A DNA stretch of 64,000 nt, taken from NCBI GenBank assembly GCA_002205965.3, contig NADL03000049.1:124001-188000 (forward strand). The letters are read 5' to 3'. This DNA comes from Kappaphycus alvarezii (lineage: Eukaryota; Rhodophyta; Florideophyceae; Gigartinales; Solieriaceae). Within the stretch, counting starts at the first letter, position 1. Every line of letters begins with the position of its first letter. The position numbers were made by a program, and so were the translations under genes. Positions 52,330 to 63,031 of the stretch are shown here, piece by piece. Under the pieces are notes generated by a model. The model ran no database searches and had not been told where the DNA came from. It saw only the letters and a program-made list of their open reading frames with translations.

Positions 52330-52845
52330 GATTTAAACAAATATATCCTCCAGTGTACGAAGGACCCGGAAAAAGGGCTTAATTATGTCAAACTCGATAT
52401 TGAATCCCTTACAGTCGCTGTATTTGTGGACGTTAATTTTGTCACAAACCGAGAAAAATCATCCCAACTTGGGTATCTCGTGACTTTAATGGATGGGCAT
52501 CACCGAGCAAACATAATCTGTTACGCAAGCATTAAGGCTCGACTAGTTGCTAGAACTGTGTTCTAGCAGCGGATCTATTTTCTATGGTACAGAGGTTTGA
52601 TTTTTTAACAACTCTACGTGTTTCTATTAACGCACTATTTGGTCGTCATATTTCGCTTTGCCATCCATACTGATTCAAAGGGCCTGTATGACTGCATGGT
52701 GCAGATCAATTCTACATCGGAGAAGAGACTCCTCATCGACCTGAATATGATCCGTCAATCTTACGAAAGGCGTGAAATCACTGATGTTTACTGGATTCCG
52801 ACACACCAGAATTCGGCCGAAGGCCTTACAAAGGGGAAAGCGTGA
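52330..52845 (+). pseudogene. Copia-A RNase H, decayed
   Basis: VAVFVDVNFVTNREKSSQLG at about 52410-52475 contains the first catalytic Asp. IHTDSKGLYDCMVQINSTSE at about 52665-52725 contains the TDS Asp and RQSYERREITDVYWIPTHQN at about 52753-52812 is the C-terminal strand. Two TAG/TAA stops near 52565 and 52605 fall between. The final SAEGLTKGKA ends at the TGA at 52843, 125 bp before the 3' LTR. Confidence 0.85.
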
Positions 52846-52954
52846 CCTGTTTTAGACTCTCGTATGGGTTTTAACAAATTGGAACTTAACCCAAATGCCT
52901 GGGTTGAGCGAAAGCCTCCTAGACGGGCAAACGCTGAGAGTCCTGCTCAATTTC

Positions 52955-52967
52955 AGAAATAGGGAGG
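52955..52967 (+). promoter_or_regulatory. Polypurine tract of Copia-A
   Basis: AGAAATAGGGAGG abuts the 3' LTR, the expected plus-strand primer site. Confidence 0.7.
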
Positions 52968-53341
52968 TGTATTCGCGCTAAATGGCACGGTCATCTATCG
53001 AGGGCAAATAAGAATACTTTTGGATGTATCCTGACTCTCCAGGATTAAATTATCTGATGAGTAATGCACCTCTCCGATGCTTGATAATATCAGACTTCCA
53101 GTTCTCTTGCATTCCGGAACCCCTGCAGTAGCTCCTATCTAAATAAATACCTGCGTCTGTCCGAGACAAGGGCTAATCAGACCAGACAGGAAAAAATCAT
53201 TCAATTACCGAACAGAACCAAACCCTACCTACACAAGGTAATACAGACCTCGGGAGCTTTTAATCCAAGGTAACGCGTGAAGAGCTGATACCGGCAGTGG
53301 TCTTGACCTCCCGGCTGAAGCTGTTGCGCAGCCGTGCGACA
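52968..53341 (+). repeat. Copia-A 3' LTR
   Basis: From TGTATTCGCG to GTGCGACA, collinear with the 5' LTR over its whole length. Confidence 0.85.
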
Positions 53342-53346
53342 CATAC
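53342..53346. repeat. Copia-A target-site duplication, right (CATAC)
   Basis: Partner of 47140-47144 with one mismatch. Confidence 0.5.
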
Positions 53347-53662
53347 CAATTAGTGCCTGGTCAAAAACATTATTACTGCTAAGTAATACTTGCCCTTCTA
53401 CTCATCGAGCCAATAAATGATAATACTCAAAGTTTTAATGAAAATTAACTCCAAAAAATTCCGTCAGGTGCTGGTATCACAGGTACGTAGATCGTGACGA
53501 GGTGGCCATCCCTTTTCATCTCTACGACGACATGACTGTATCATCGAATATGCGCAAAAAATCCAATCTCATGGCTGCACTTGTACATGCGTTGCAGATA
53601 GGAGAGGGGCATATGTAGCTGCCCCTGCAGCAGTGCAAAAACAGCAAAACGAGAATTAACGA

Positions 53663-54153
53663 GTGAGAAGGTATAGACGAAGAGCCCCTGGAAGTCGTAA
53701 TATCAATCGCGGAGAGAGTGCATGGATTAAAGACTATCTTCGTGCAAATCCAGTTTCCAACTTACGTTTTTTTCGGCGTCGCTTCAGAATTCTGGGCGCG
53801 ATGATTAAGAAATTGTGTCAACATCTTGTCATCCACTTTCCCCATATCTTTGTGACATTAAAAACGCAGCACAGAAGAAAGGCATTCCATAAGAGATAAA
53901 ATTGTTGGCATGTCTCCGATTTTTGGGAACTGGAAAAGCTTTCGATGATCTGGATGGTGGTGTCCGTATGCGAAACTTTAATAATACACCTCAAACATTT
54001 CGTCAAATGCATTGCCAAAATGCATTTCGTCAAATTTACAGCGATCAGATTCTAAATAGACGAGGTGCGTTTAGCGAGCTCGGATATATCGAAGCTAAGT
54101 ACGCAACATATTTTTATGCTGGATGTGTTGTGCTATTGATTGCAGCAAGATAA
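53663..54153 (+). pseudogene. PIF/Harbinger transposase, N-terminal half
   Basis: 53663-53899 gives RRAPGSRNINRGESAWIKDY, then FRRRFRILGAMIKKL, matching the FRxRFRxxxxxFxxL helix of DDE_Tnp_4 (Harbinger) proteins. After a shift, 53902-54153 gives LACLRFLGTGKAFDDLDGGV (K..A.LR.LAxGxxxDxxD block), IYSDQILNRRGAF near the end of the pre-catalytic helices. The catalytic first Asp (GxxDCxH) should follow but is lost at the insertion from about 54160. Confidence 0.75.
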
Positions 54154-54159
54154 CAGGGA

Positions 54160-54890
54160 ATAATTGTCCTTACTCACTGAAGGGAAAGTATCATAATACC
54201 AAGGAGGGGAAGTTGGCCTAAATTCAGATGGAAAATTGATGCGATATGTAGTAGAATGGACCCTCCAGTCCACTCACCAGGTGGGATTTTAGAAGCAAAG
54301 CTTCTTTGGGAGACCAGTCTAGACGGTACTAGACAGCTAGTTGTAGCTAGCAGGTAGCGCAAACCGTACTTCGCGTTCGTAAAGGATAGGGCAACGCCCT
54401 AGGGTTGCCCAGAAGTAATTCACGGGTGGTTAGTGCGCAAGAGGGGAAGGAATCGGGTGGAGGGAAGGTGGTTCGCGAGCGTAAAAGGATAGGCAATCCT
54501 ACTCCGGGAGTGCCTAAAAGGGTAGCAATGCCTACTCCAGACACGCCAGTGGGAACTAGCTAAGGGGCGACGTCTAGCGCTAGGCTTGCCGTGCGTACTT
54601 AACTAGGAATCCTAGTTCGCTAGTCGACTCGAGATACTTAGCTCTCGAGCGAGTAGGAAGGTCTGGTTCCAGAGGATGGTTCTTTTGTTTACTGTTGGAC
54701 GGTTCGAAGGCCGGCGAGCCTAAGTAGTGGCAGTGCCACCTACTTTGGCACTGTCAGCTAATTAGTCCAACAGTAATTACCAAAATAAAGGATAATTAAG
54801 GGAGTAAAGTAATTGCAAGCGGTCTTACATGCGGGCCTTAAACGTGGCACTACACGCAGCACTGGACAGGACAGCCTGTCCCTACTGTAG
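54160..54890. mobile_element. Insertion within the Harbinger transposase
   Basis: The transposase match stops at about 54140 and restarts at about 54930, with about 730 bp of unrelated DNA between. It carries several short inverted repeats: GGGCAACGCCCTAGGGTTGCCC at about 54389-54410 (outer arms GGGCAAC/GTTGCCC), TAGGAATCCTA, CTCGAGA...TCTCGAG, and the hairpin at 54689-54776. No coding capacity. The boundaries and target duplication are not identified. Confidence 0.45.
54689..54776. repeat. Nested hairpin with 12-bp outer arms
   Basis: TTACTGTTGGAC at 54689-54700 pairs with GTCCAACAGTAA at 54765-54776. Inside, AAGTAGTGGCA pairs with TGCCACCTACTT apart from one bulge. It may be a very small MITE or a structured RNA/DNA signal. 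Confidence 0.75.
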
Positions 54891-54904
54891 CAAGTACAGA
54901 ATGC

Positions 54905-55551
54905 TTGCGGGAAAAGGAAACCAATTTTCTACACGATAGAGATCTATATATATGGCATTGGTTTCCAGTGCGTTGCGGAACAAACAATAACAAGACTATG
55001 CTCTCTGTATCACCATTTTTTACGGATATACTGAGTAGCAAGTACAAGTTTAGACTGAGCTCGGACTCTCGCCTCCTAGGAGCATCTATGAAACACGAAC
55101 CACTATACTTTCCTGCAGACGGAATATATCTAGATTGGCTACTATTCGGCAAGCCTACTCACCATCCTGACACCGATGAAGAAACGGAATACACCAAAGG
55201 CAAATATCTTTGAGGAAAAATATCGAGGGGGCCTTCGGCGTTCTTCAATCTAGATTCTACAGTTTACGGCAAGAGTGCTATCTGTTGTACAAATGGGATA
55301 TTATTGAGGTTAGCAATGCTTGTGCCATACTGCACAACATGCTTGGTCGTATGGACCAACGGGTGAATTTGCGGCAGATGAGAGTGAGAAAGATCAAATG
55401 TTTGGTATTGTCTAGTATATGTATAATTTGGAGTCTCAAAACGCTGATATATCACAGTTGGGGCAGTAAGAAGACCCTAGCTGAACGGCCGGCGAAAATG
55501 CCGTTGGCTGGATTAAGTGGGAGTATCTATAGATACGTGAACATTATATGA
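54905..55551 (+). pseudogene. PIF/Harbinger transposase, C-terminal half
   Basis: Frame 54905-55213 gives HWFPVRCGTNNNKTMLSVSP, the block with the second catalytic Asp (GxxND.xVL; here changed to NNN). YFPADGIYLDWLLFGKPTHH at about 55105-55170 is the xYLADGIYPxWxxFxKxI block. Frame 55210-55551 gives EGAFGVLQSRFYSLR at about 55225-55270, corresponding to the third motif (ERAFGVLQxRF) with its catalytic Glu, and VSNACAILHNML. One shift separates the two frames. Mutated DDE residues mean it is inactive. Confidence 0.85.
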
Positions 55552-55949
55552 CTGCGATAAGCAGGTTTACGAAGATACGGAGAGATCTTTGTCGCGGAGT
55601 AAGAGCAACAAGACGAGCTGTATACTCGATAGGGTAGTACTCTCTAGGACGGCAATATACGAATACCGTTCATTACTGTATAGATATCTGTTACATTTTT
55701 TCTCCTGTTGATGTGTTCAGTGGAAGCCATGGCGTCCATACGCATATGATTCTTCACTTTGGAATTCTTAATTCCGAGGAATCGACACGGCCACCTCCAC
55801 TTTTTAGCAGTTTGCGGTAAATAGAAGGCGTGAAAGTTTGGAACACTCCTCGAAACAAAAACGAGAGGTTATCTTTACTTTTCAGGAGAACAGAATACGT
55901 CCGTGTTGTCTTAATCTTCATCACCTGTCAAAACAAAAGCTCCACTTTC

Positions 55950-57010
55950 AGATTCAATCCCCCTTCTACGTTATTAACTTCTTCTTCGAGTTCCAATACT
56001 ATATTCTCTCTCTCTGCTGCACGTTTCCTTGCCCGTAAATTTCTTGCCGTCATCATTTCCTGCAACATATTATTATATTCTGGAGAATTGCGATCCATAA
56101 GTCGCAAGAGAAGACAGTCATTCTCTGGTTCTGTAGCCTCTTCGCTTTACTATTGGATGGCCACCAGCACCTCATTCCCTTGATCCATTTTCTTACACAT
56201 CTTTTTAAGGGTGGTTCTACTTTACTACTTTTCCTGTCCACCCACTCACTTTTTTCACCTTCTTGGTGCCTATTGGTAGAGATCGTCGCACTTTGTTAGC
56301 GGATACTGGCACTACGCCTTCTTCCGTCTCAAAATCCCTATGCTGCACAGCTGTTCCACCTTCTGCTGAGACAATGCTTCGAACCGTTCTTGTTGATGAC
56401 GATCCATTTTGAGTTGAATCCTTCAAGTAGTCATCCTCAAACCTGGGCTGAAGTCTCAGGTAGTTAGCGGTGTCGATTTATTGAAACGGTTGCGCATACT
56501 GAAAGATTCCGTTCTGACCTTTGGTCCCAGCTCGTTTCCGAAAAACCTCCATAGTAACAGGCGTGATATACCCATCGGTAGCTCCAGAGGTGTGCTGAGA
56601 TTTAACCTCTGCTCTGGTCGCAAGATGGTGTTGCGAGTCCCGGTCGATGCTGTTCCACTTACCGCTCAAATCCTCTTGTGTTTTCCATGCCGTACAATTC
56701 CCTGCATATATAAGCTGCACCCTGGCAGAAGTTAGATTCAGTCCGACTAGTGCCCTTGCTCGACTGATTGATCCATTCCTTTGCCAATTTCAGGTCTTCT
56801 GATGGTGTATACAATTGCCCTCTTCCTTCTTCCCTTCACTTTGTCTACCGAAAGGTGTTTTTCTATCTATTTTCTTCGCTTTGTACTTTGATCCCTTTGG
56901 TCTTCCGCGTGTTTTTCGTGATGAGTGATTGGCCATCGTATTCGGATGGTGTCGAAGAAGACTCAGTCGCGACTGCTCTGCTGGCGCTTGGAGGTATAAC
57001 GACGGGTATT
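55950..57010 (-). pseudogene. Harbinger Myb/SANT-like DNA-binding protein, frameshifted
   Basis: Minus-strand frames give YTPSEDLKLAKEWINQSSKG at about 56760-56810, the first helix of a trihelix Myb/SANT domain. LSGKWNSIDRDSQHH at about 56640-56680 is the xxSLxxRWxxI helix. KAGT-type text with FRKRAGTKGQNGIFQYAQPF follows at about 56480-56560, and a basic, coiled C-terminal part (NMLQEMMTARNLRARKRAAE) at about 55995-56070. Autonomous Harbinger elements need such a partner for nuclear import and TIR binding. It is convergent with the transposase, 0.4 kb away. Three or more indels break it. Confidence 0.6.
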
Positions 57011-57583
57011 AAGGTATAGGAAGCATCATTGCAATGGGTTTATCGCTTTCCAGAATAGTAAACTGGCTGCTTGGTTTTTGAGGATTGTTGCTATTCTCAG
57101 TTTTTTGTGGAATCTTATCGGGAAGTAAAGAGCTTTGAGAGGGGGCCGTCTCGTTGATAAGGAAGATCATACCATACCGATTTCGGTTTCTGAGTCAAGG
57201 GAGGAAGCGACTTTGTTGGTTGGGTCTATGATTTTAAGGGGCGGGTTGGTCGCACCGTTCCGGAAGAGATCGCAACAGCATTGATACGATGTCTTGGAAG
57301 GCGTGAATCGGGAGGCAACTAAAACGTGTCAGTGCTTTCACGCACGTGAAAGGGGGTAGTTTTTTACAGAATAATCTCATTGGCTGGAGCAATGTTGAAT
57401 ATCAGTTAAATTAAAATTGATTATGTCAAAGCCCTGGTCAATACGGTATTTCTTTTCGACGTCTGTTTTGACCAAATCATTTCTTTTGACCATTAAAAAA
57501 GGCGTAAAACGCTGGTTAGTTTGCATCTTTGCCTATAAGACCACCAATATTAGTTTTTGATTGCTGTTTTTTTGCTCTTACAG
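57011..57583. other. Right end of the Harbinger element and spacer
   Basis: Non-coding. Contains the candidate right terminal repeat (57512-57524) and several TTTTGACC words (57465-57492). Confidence 0.5.
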
Positions 57584-57911
57584 TGTGAGTGCACACGCTT
57601 CGAGAGAAGGAGTGCCAAACTACCGACGCCCGGTAGTGCTTTACTGAATGCAGCTTCTCGACGTCCGAGCACGCGGCATTGACAACTGAAAATTGACACT
57701 AGTTCTTCTCCTCTGACCGTTCTCCTCACCACGGTAGTCGAGGCTGGGCAGGAGACATTTATACCAAACTACGAGGGCGTGCAGTTTTTTCAGGGTAACA
57801 CCGCGAGGGCCGGCGGTGCAAAATTCAATTTTGTACGAATGCACAGCCGCCAAGTAAGCCGTGTGACTCTTCAAAATATGCAAACTTAAACATCAACTAG
57901 AAAGATGCCCA
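57584..57911 (-). repeat. Copia-B 3' LTR (left in window)
   Basis: From TGTGAGTGCACACG to AAGATGCCCA (TG...CA). Confidence 0.9.
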
Positions 57912-58041
57912 CAGCAGACGTATTCCAAATTCTTAACATTGGAAAGGTCCATTCAAAAACCACGCTCCCGCCACTATAAATTGCGAGCGGAGTTATCCAG
58001 GTTTAACCATGGCAATAACTTGAGAAAAAATCTGCTGAAAC

Positions 58042-58821
58042 TTATGCGAAAGATCTTCGTTCAACCCACTGCATGACAACGGAATCATAGCTATTAGAGC
58101 TAAGAAGCGCATCCAATCGAGGATTTGGCCTCTTCTTGGTCACAGTATCGGCTATGTTTGTCTTGCCACTCACAAGTCCGAGTTGATCGATTTCAAATTG
58201 GTTGTAGGACCCACGGAGGGCGGCGACATCAATCATCAACCGACGCTCAGATGTAGTAGATCCCTTGGTCACAACGTCAAACAACTGAAGGGAGTCTGTT
58301 GACATGTGCAGTCGGATCTTGAAACCGTAGATATTCTTGAGGTCATGGGGGCATGAATGCGGCGTCAAATGCTTCTGACATCGCATGGACTTCCTCACCT
58401 GTTATTGAGCGAACAATTCTTTTCGCCTTGTGACTTGTGTAGTCTAGAATATGGCAGTTTCCAGAATTGTAGCACAGTAGGACAATGAAACCAATCTGGG
58501 AGGACAAATCCGTGTTTGTGCCGAGTGGGGCATCGGAGTAGACACGAATTCTGAGTCCCTTCTGATCTAATTGCCCGTACTTGAGCACAAACCCCTTGTA
58601 TTTTAGGTGACGGATTGAGCGGTTCATATTCTTAATGTCATCTGAGCAGAATGAGGAGTTAGTGGCTTGTGAAGCCTTTTTAGCAGCACAAATAATGTCT
58701 GAGTGGGTGTAAAAACCCATGCGACAGACGCGCGGACACTCTGGAAAACTTGAAATGAAGCATTATTAGGCAGTAGCGGAGGCTTGTCGATAAGAACCCT
58801 TTGATCAAGAGTGATGGGCAC
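58042..58821 (-). pseudogene. Copia-B RT C-terminus and RNase H, frameshifted
   Basis: 58343-58720 gives RIRVYSDAPLGTNTDLSSQI (first catalytic Asp of RNase H) and KAKRIVRSITGEEVHAMSEA (with Glu). Frame 58042-58398 gives LHMSTDSLQLFDVVTKGSTT (TDS Asp) and SERRLMIDVAALRGSYNQFE. It ends with NIADTVTKKRPN and an Asp/Leu-rich tail, the usual C-terminus of this lineage. One shift near 58370. Confidence 0.85.
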
Positions 58822-58922
58822 CTTAGCAGTGCGTCAGATGCTAATTACAAAGAACTCAATATTTCCTATTCCCTTTGCTTGGTATCGAGTCTTTCCGGGA
58901 GTTTATCCACCAGGGCTTGGAA

Positions 58923-59873
58923 CTATTTATTGCATGTACCAAACATGTCATCAACATAAAGACCAGTTAACCCTCGCGCGTCATCAACATGGGCAGCTTT
59001 GCTTGCAAAGAGAGACTGGTCGCTAGTCATTGGCATCATGTGCATGTCACCCTTGAAATGTCTTCGCACTGTGTCAAGCCAACAGTCACCTGAATCGCAC
59101 AGGCCGTAGATAGGCTTCCTTATCTTGAATAGTTGTATTTCGAATAGCCCGAAGTATTTGCGTTCTGACTCCTTCGGATCCAGGTAGATATTACGGCTCA
59201 TTTCGTTTTCACTCTGCAGATAGGCTTTTCTCACATCGTAGCTTAACAAGCGGTAGCCCTTAATTGCTGCGAAAGAATATATCACTCGGACCGAACGGTA
59301 GTTGAGGCTTGCGTCATTATGCACAAGGAGACCCTTGTCCGTGTCCCTGTGTCCTTGAGCAACATACCTTGCCTTGGCCTTCTCTTCTCAGTGTCTACGT
59401 GCTTTAGTGTAAGCTGAAACCTGCCACTTACGACGTTCGCTCCATCAGGAATATCTTTGCGGCGAATACGTTCGCTTCATCAGGAATATCTTTGCGGCGA
59501 ATACCCAGAAACGTACCACGCGAGATAAGGCTTTGAATCTCGGCCAGTATTGCGTTTTCAAAAATCTCTGGTGAGCAGGGAGGATCATCACGTTGGATAA
59601 CCTTGGTGACAAAGTTTGGAATATCCAACGAATTTCCCGTATCATCAATTTCTTCCATGGATCCGCACTACGGTTGTCAATGATTTGTTCCAGTTCATCT
59701 TTGATTGATGTCCTTGGACATCCTTCGTCGTGACCTTTGGTGATGTTTTCAGTCTGTTCCTGGGTACTTGCTTCCAGTTGACTTCTACGGTACTCCTTCA
59801 CCTTATCGATCGAGAACTTGACATTCCTTCCATTCAGATTCACATGAACTCCCTTGCCTGAGACATCGAGCAC
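58923..59873 (-). pseudogene. Copia-B reverse transcriptase, frameshifted
   Basis: 59445-59873 and 59428-59658 hold the linker and fingers. Core frame 58923-59324: SVRVIYSFAAIKGYRLLSYD leads into DVRKAYLQSE (motif A); IRKPIYGLCDSGDCWLDTVR is the palm-thumb block; GLTGLYVDDMFGTCNK contains the catalytic YVDD. A stop falls just after this, and the next piece is at 58821. A 35-bp tandem duplication lies in the fingers region. Confidence 0.9.
59435..59504. repeat. 35-bp tandem duplication in Copia-B RT
   Basis: Unit beginning GTTCGCTCCATCAGG at 59435-59469 is repeated at 59470-59504 with one mismatch (TCC/TTC). The length is not a multiple of three, so the frame is shifted; the repeated peptide is VFAAKIFLM. 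Confidence 0.92.
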
Positions 59874-59888
59874 AGGTAACGGGCCATA

Positions 59889-60638
59889 TCATATCCTTGG
59901 TCTTTCTCGATACACGAGAACTTGCGTCCCCAGTTTCATGTCCTTTGACGCCGCAGCAGGGACGTTACTGCTAAGCGCTCGTGAGACACACTGAGTAGTG
60001 ATCAGCTTGGCGAGATCACGTCTTGCCTTTTTCAAAACCTCCATACTTTGGAATTGGCCGGGCAGGTTGAGTGGGGTCACTGGTGTCCGAGGCATCAATC
60101 CAAAAACCAGCAATGTTGGGACAAGGCCATGAGGACCGGCGGTATCATTCAACACCTTGATGGTGGCCTCCAACTTTTCTTTCCCTTATTAGGCTTGGTA
60201 TCTCTGCCTGGACCTTGCGGTAAATCTGTCGAAGGTACTCGTGGTACCTTTCGCAAACGCCAATGGCATTGTGACTTTCCACCCTGAAAGAGTCAACTCC
60301 ATCGATGCCATACTGTACTGAGAATAGAACAGCCTTGAACTAAATTGCCGACCAGCGTCAGCATGTATTTCGGAAGGATGAACAACATATCGCAATGCCC
60401 ATATCTTCTGGTAGTAGTCCCAAACATTTTGGGTACTTTCCCCGAGCAGAAAAGCAGCAGCGTTAAACTTGGTATCCTTATCAACGCAATGTAGCAGAGT
60501 CGTACCTTCGATCGACATAAGATCACAGCAGAGAACTTGGTTGAAAAAAATGTCTTTGTTTGGCATGCTTGCCCTGAAGCGACCTGGAGCAGCACTAAGA
60601 CTTTGACAAACGTCACAGGAAGATTCGATTTCTTCCAA
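59889..60638 (-). pseudogene. Copia-B integrase, frameshifted
   Basis: 60189-60638: SSCDVCQSL is the zinc-binding C..C; FNQVLCCDLMSIEG holds the first catalytic Asp, CVDKDTKFNAAAFL the following strand and HPSEIHADAGRQFSS the second Asp (HxDxGxxF). Frame 59889-60173 gives KVLNDTAGPHGLVPTLLVFG, the C-terminal module shared with Copia-A. One shift and a stop separate the two. Confidence 0.85.
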
Positions 60639-60639
60639 T

Positions 60640-61156
60640 TTTTTGAGGGTGCCCGGGGGCAGTTCTCAGGACCAGCGCGGCGGAGCACAGAGTACAGACG
60701 TTGTGATTCAGGATGATAGAAGTGCTTGTGAACCTTGCGCAACTCTTCGGCAGTGTACACCTCCTCTGACTCGGTCGACTCGATGTAAAGGTGTCCCATC
60801 TTTTTGACCATAGGTACCGACCGTTTTCCACTACCAGCACGTAGGAGCTTCTTTCCTACATCGATGTTTGCGTGGAAGCGAACCAGAAATTCCAAGCCAA
60901 GGAGGAGAAGTACGTCAACATCAACGACAGCGACGTCGAACTCCATAAATTCAGAGGTTGACAAGGGGATTCGAACCTTTATGACACTACTGCATGGGTA
61001 ACGTTTGTTCCAAAACTTGTAGTTGCGGTCGATTGTAACGGACCTTATGGACTTCTTGGCAAAGCCGCAGTACGCTAGGGCTTGTGACCTTCCAATAACG
61101 GATCTCTGGGCACCTGTGTCAACATATGCACCATAGAAGGGCAGGGTCTTCCTCAT
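60640..61156 (-). pseudogene. Copia-B protease and gag-pre-integrase region
   Basis: The long frame 60293-61156 begins FYGAYVDTGAQRSVIGRSQA with the D-T-G active site, then FDVAVVDVDVLLLLGLEFL (the LLLG strand closing the protease fold). TAEELRKVHKHFYHPESQRL at about 60700-60760 is the gag-pre-integrase H..H block. It is the longest single frame in the window (287 codons). The last part before 60640 shifts relative to the integrase. Confidence 0.85.
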
Positions 61157-61175
61157 CGGATGTATTGCAAATGAA

Positions 61176-62908
61176 TCATGTCCAACTCCTCATCACTGAG
61201 GAATACAGTAGTGACGAATACAGTGGTGAGAGATCCACCATCTGAGAGATATTGGGCGGATCCAGGTCATTGTCCAAGAAAGGATGACTAGCGAAGCTGG
61301 GAGGGTATCTGGAAGGAGAATCTGGAGACGAACATGAGCCACAGTGGAGAAAGTTGACTCTGGCGTCTTGGGTGCTTGTAAGGAAGTTCTCAAAAATAGC
61401 ATTATCTGAGGTTTCCCGCGAGTCAATTACTTGTTCTTGGTCTTCTGTATTCTCAGAGTCCAGCTCGCTGCAGAGGTCAGCCAGGACCATGTGGGTACCA
61501 TAGACGGGATCATCTCTACGCTTAGCGTAGTAATCGAGTTTGTTTGCTGCAGCACGGGCAACATTTAGCTGTTTGGGCAATCCTTGATCATATGATCCGT
61601 TTGCCACAGTAAAAGCAGCCTGAGAACGAGAGCGGATCGAACTTGATCTTCTTACCCATCTTTCCGGCTCCATTACGGCGAGTAGAGAAATCTTTTGGCT
61701 TGGTATGATGTGATAGACGACCTTAGCGCCCTTGGCCTGCAAAGAGTTTTCCGTCCTCGTCACCTTGTACCCTAGAGTCTTACCCTTGGCCAGAGAGAAT
61801 ATTCCATCCTTCATACGAGCGAATTCGGAGTCCTTGCTGAGTTGCAAAGGAGCTTAGAGCTCATCATGTAGCTGTTGGGACTTGAAGCCATGGGTTGCGA
61901 CACGCGATAGCGGCTGAAGAGCCCATTCATAACCAGCAACGGGAGTGGAGAGAATGTCGACCTTGTCGGCATCCTCTCAGTGGGATATCGGTGCCTGTCG
62001 AAATATTCTGGTGATGCTCTTGTAGACCCTTGCTAAAGCTTCCGTTCTGTCTATCCCCTCGGTGACAAACTTGCTCAGTCGGAGAGACTTCAGCAGGTTC
62101 TTCACCTTGTTTTGCCGAGCATGGAAGGTACACTCACGCTCAACCAGGTCGACAGCCTGCTGGAAGGTCGTAGCGTATCCATCAACGACGTCCAGGTAAT
62201 ATCGCTTTGCGTAAACTTGCATAAGTTTATGTAAATAGCGTAGCTTCTGTTCTTGGTTCATCTTGTAGTCGCGGGCCACTTGACGGTAATCGTCGACATA
62301 TTCTTGACAATACTGGCCAAGTTCCCCAGCTAACTTCTTGTCCCTTTCCTGGAAGCGCATATCCCATTGTGGGCAAACTTTTCGGACGGGAATGTTTTCA
62401 TCTGGGTGGTAGAAGGACCAATCGGATAGATGAAGCAGCTTCAGCAACTTGTGAAGGACTTCGACCGCCGGCAGTGATTAATATCGCGGAAAATATCGAC
62501 TGCGGCGTTGCCGTCGTCTTCTTTGTCGTAAATGTTTGTAGCCAGTGTCAAAGAATCCTTAGAGAGGGGTGCTGGTAATATTCGCGCCACGCCTGTCCAA
62601 AAAATTCCAAAACTCGAGTGCAAGGCGGTAACAGAGCCAGATCGCATGAAAACCAGACAGCAGGCTGTAATAATTCAGCAATGCATTTCACAATCGTAGC
62701 GCCTGACAGGTCTTCGTCTGCTGCCAGAGGCGAACAGTTGTGATAAACCACCCAACGTGAGCGGCATTGATGCGAGTATGGACTCGTTGATGTTCGAGAG
62801 GAACGGAAGTTCAGTTGATCCACCCGAGTCACTTGCCACACGACTTGCAACTTGGGGGTTTTCTGAAGGCGCATTACACATCTTTAGTGAATCGATCTCA
62901 ATCTTCAC
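61176..62908 (-). pseudogene. Copia-B gag, frameshifted
   Basis: It starts near ATG 62908 (MKIEIDSLKMCNAPSE), 124 bp inside the right LTR edge. 61977-62447 is a helical capsid-like part (YCQEYVDDYRQVARDYKMNQ). 61176-61847 carries the C-terminal part; around 61590-61625 two frames combine to a zinc-knuckle-like GCFYCGK...CPKQL. The tail is acidic and Ser-rich, without membrane segments. Confidence 0.75.
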
Positions 62909-63031
62909 TTGACAAAGAGGTAAACGGGAGAAGAGGTAATAAAAGGGAATTTTGGGGAGAATGTAGGCAAAAGAAAGGGGAGCAGGCAGCGGGGTCAGAG
63001 AGAGGGATTGAACCGTGATCGGATTCGCAAA

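Larger units (their letters stand above)
47145..53341 (+). mobile_element. Ty1/Copia element A (decayed)
   Basis: Two LTRs of about 375-380 bp enclose gag, protease, integrase, RT and RNase H in Copia order (integrase before RT) on the plus strand. The RT ends with LQTDDTL-type and RNase H with QSYERREI-type motifs that I know from a Copia lineage common in fungi. LTRs differ at many positions (roughly one in ten by eye), so the insertion is older than the Gypsy element. The integrase is itself interrupted by 0.84 kb. Confidence 0.88.
47067..57524 (+). mobile_element. PIF/Harbinger element, split by the nested Copia-A
   Basis: Candidate terminal inverted repeats are GCAAACTAAGCAG at 47067-47079 and CTGGTTAGTTTGC at 57512-57524 (12 of 13 match). 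Inside, outside the Copia-A insertion, lie the two genes typical of this superfamily: a DDE transposase (53663-55551, plus) and a Myb/SANT-like protein (55950-57010, minus). Left-end sequence rich in TTTTGAC/GTCAAAA occurs near both ends. The three-base TWA target duplication is not evident, so the exact ends are tentative. Confidence 0.55.

Noticed and set aside
62990..63031. tRNA-like GGATTGAACC next to the Copia-B 5' LTR
   Set aside because: Only a T-arm-like string; it may belong to the primer-binding region, but it lacks TGG at the LTR edge and no tRNA can be named.
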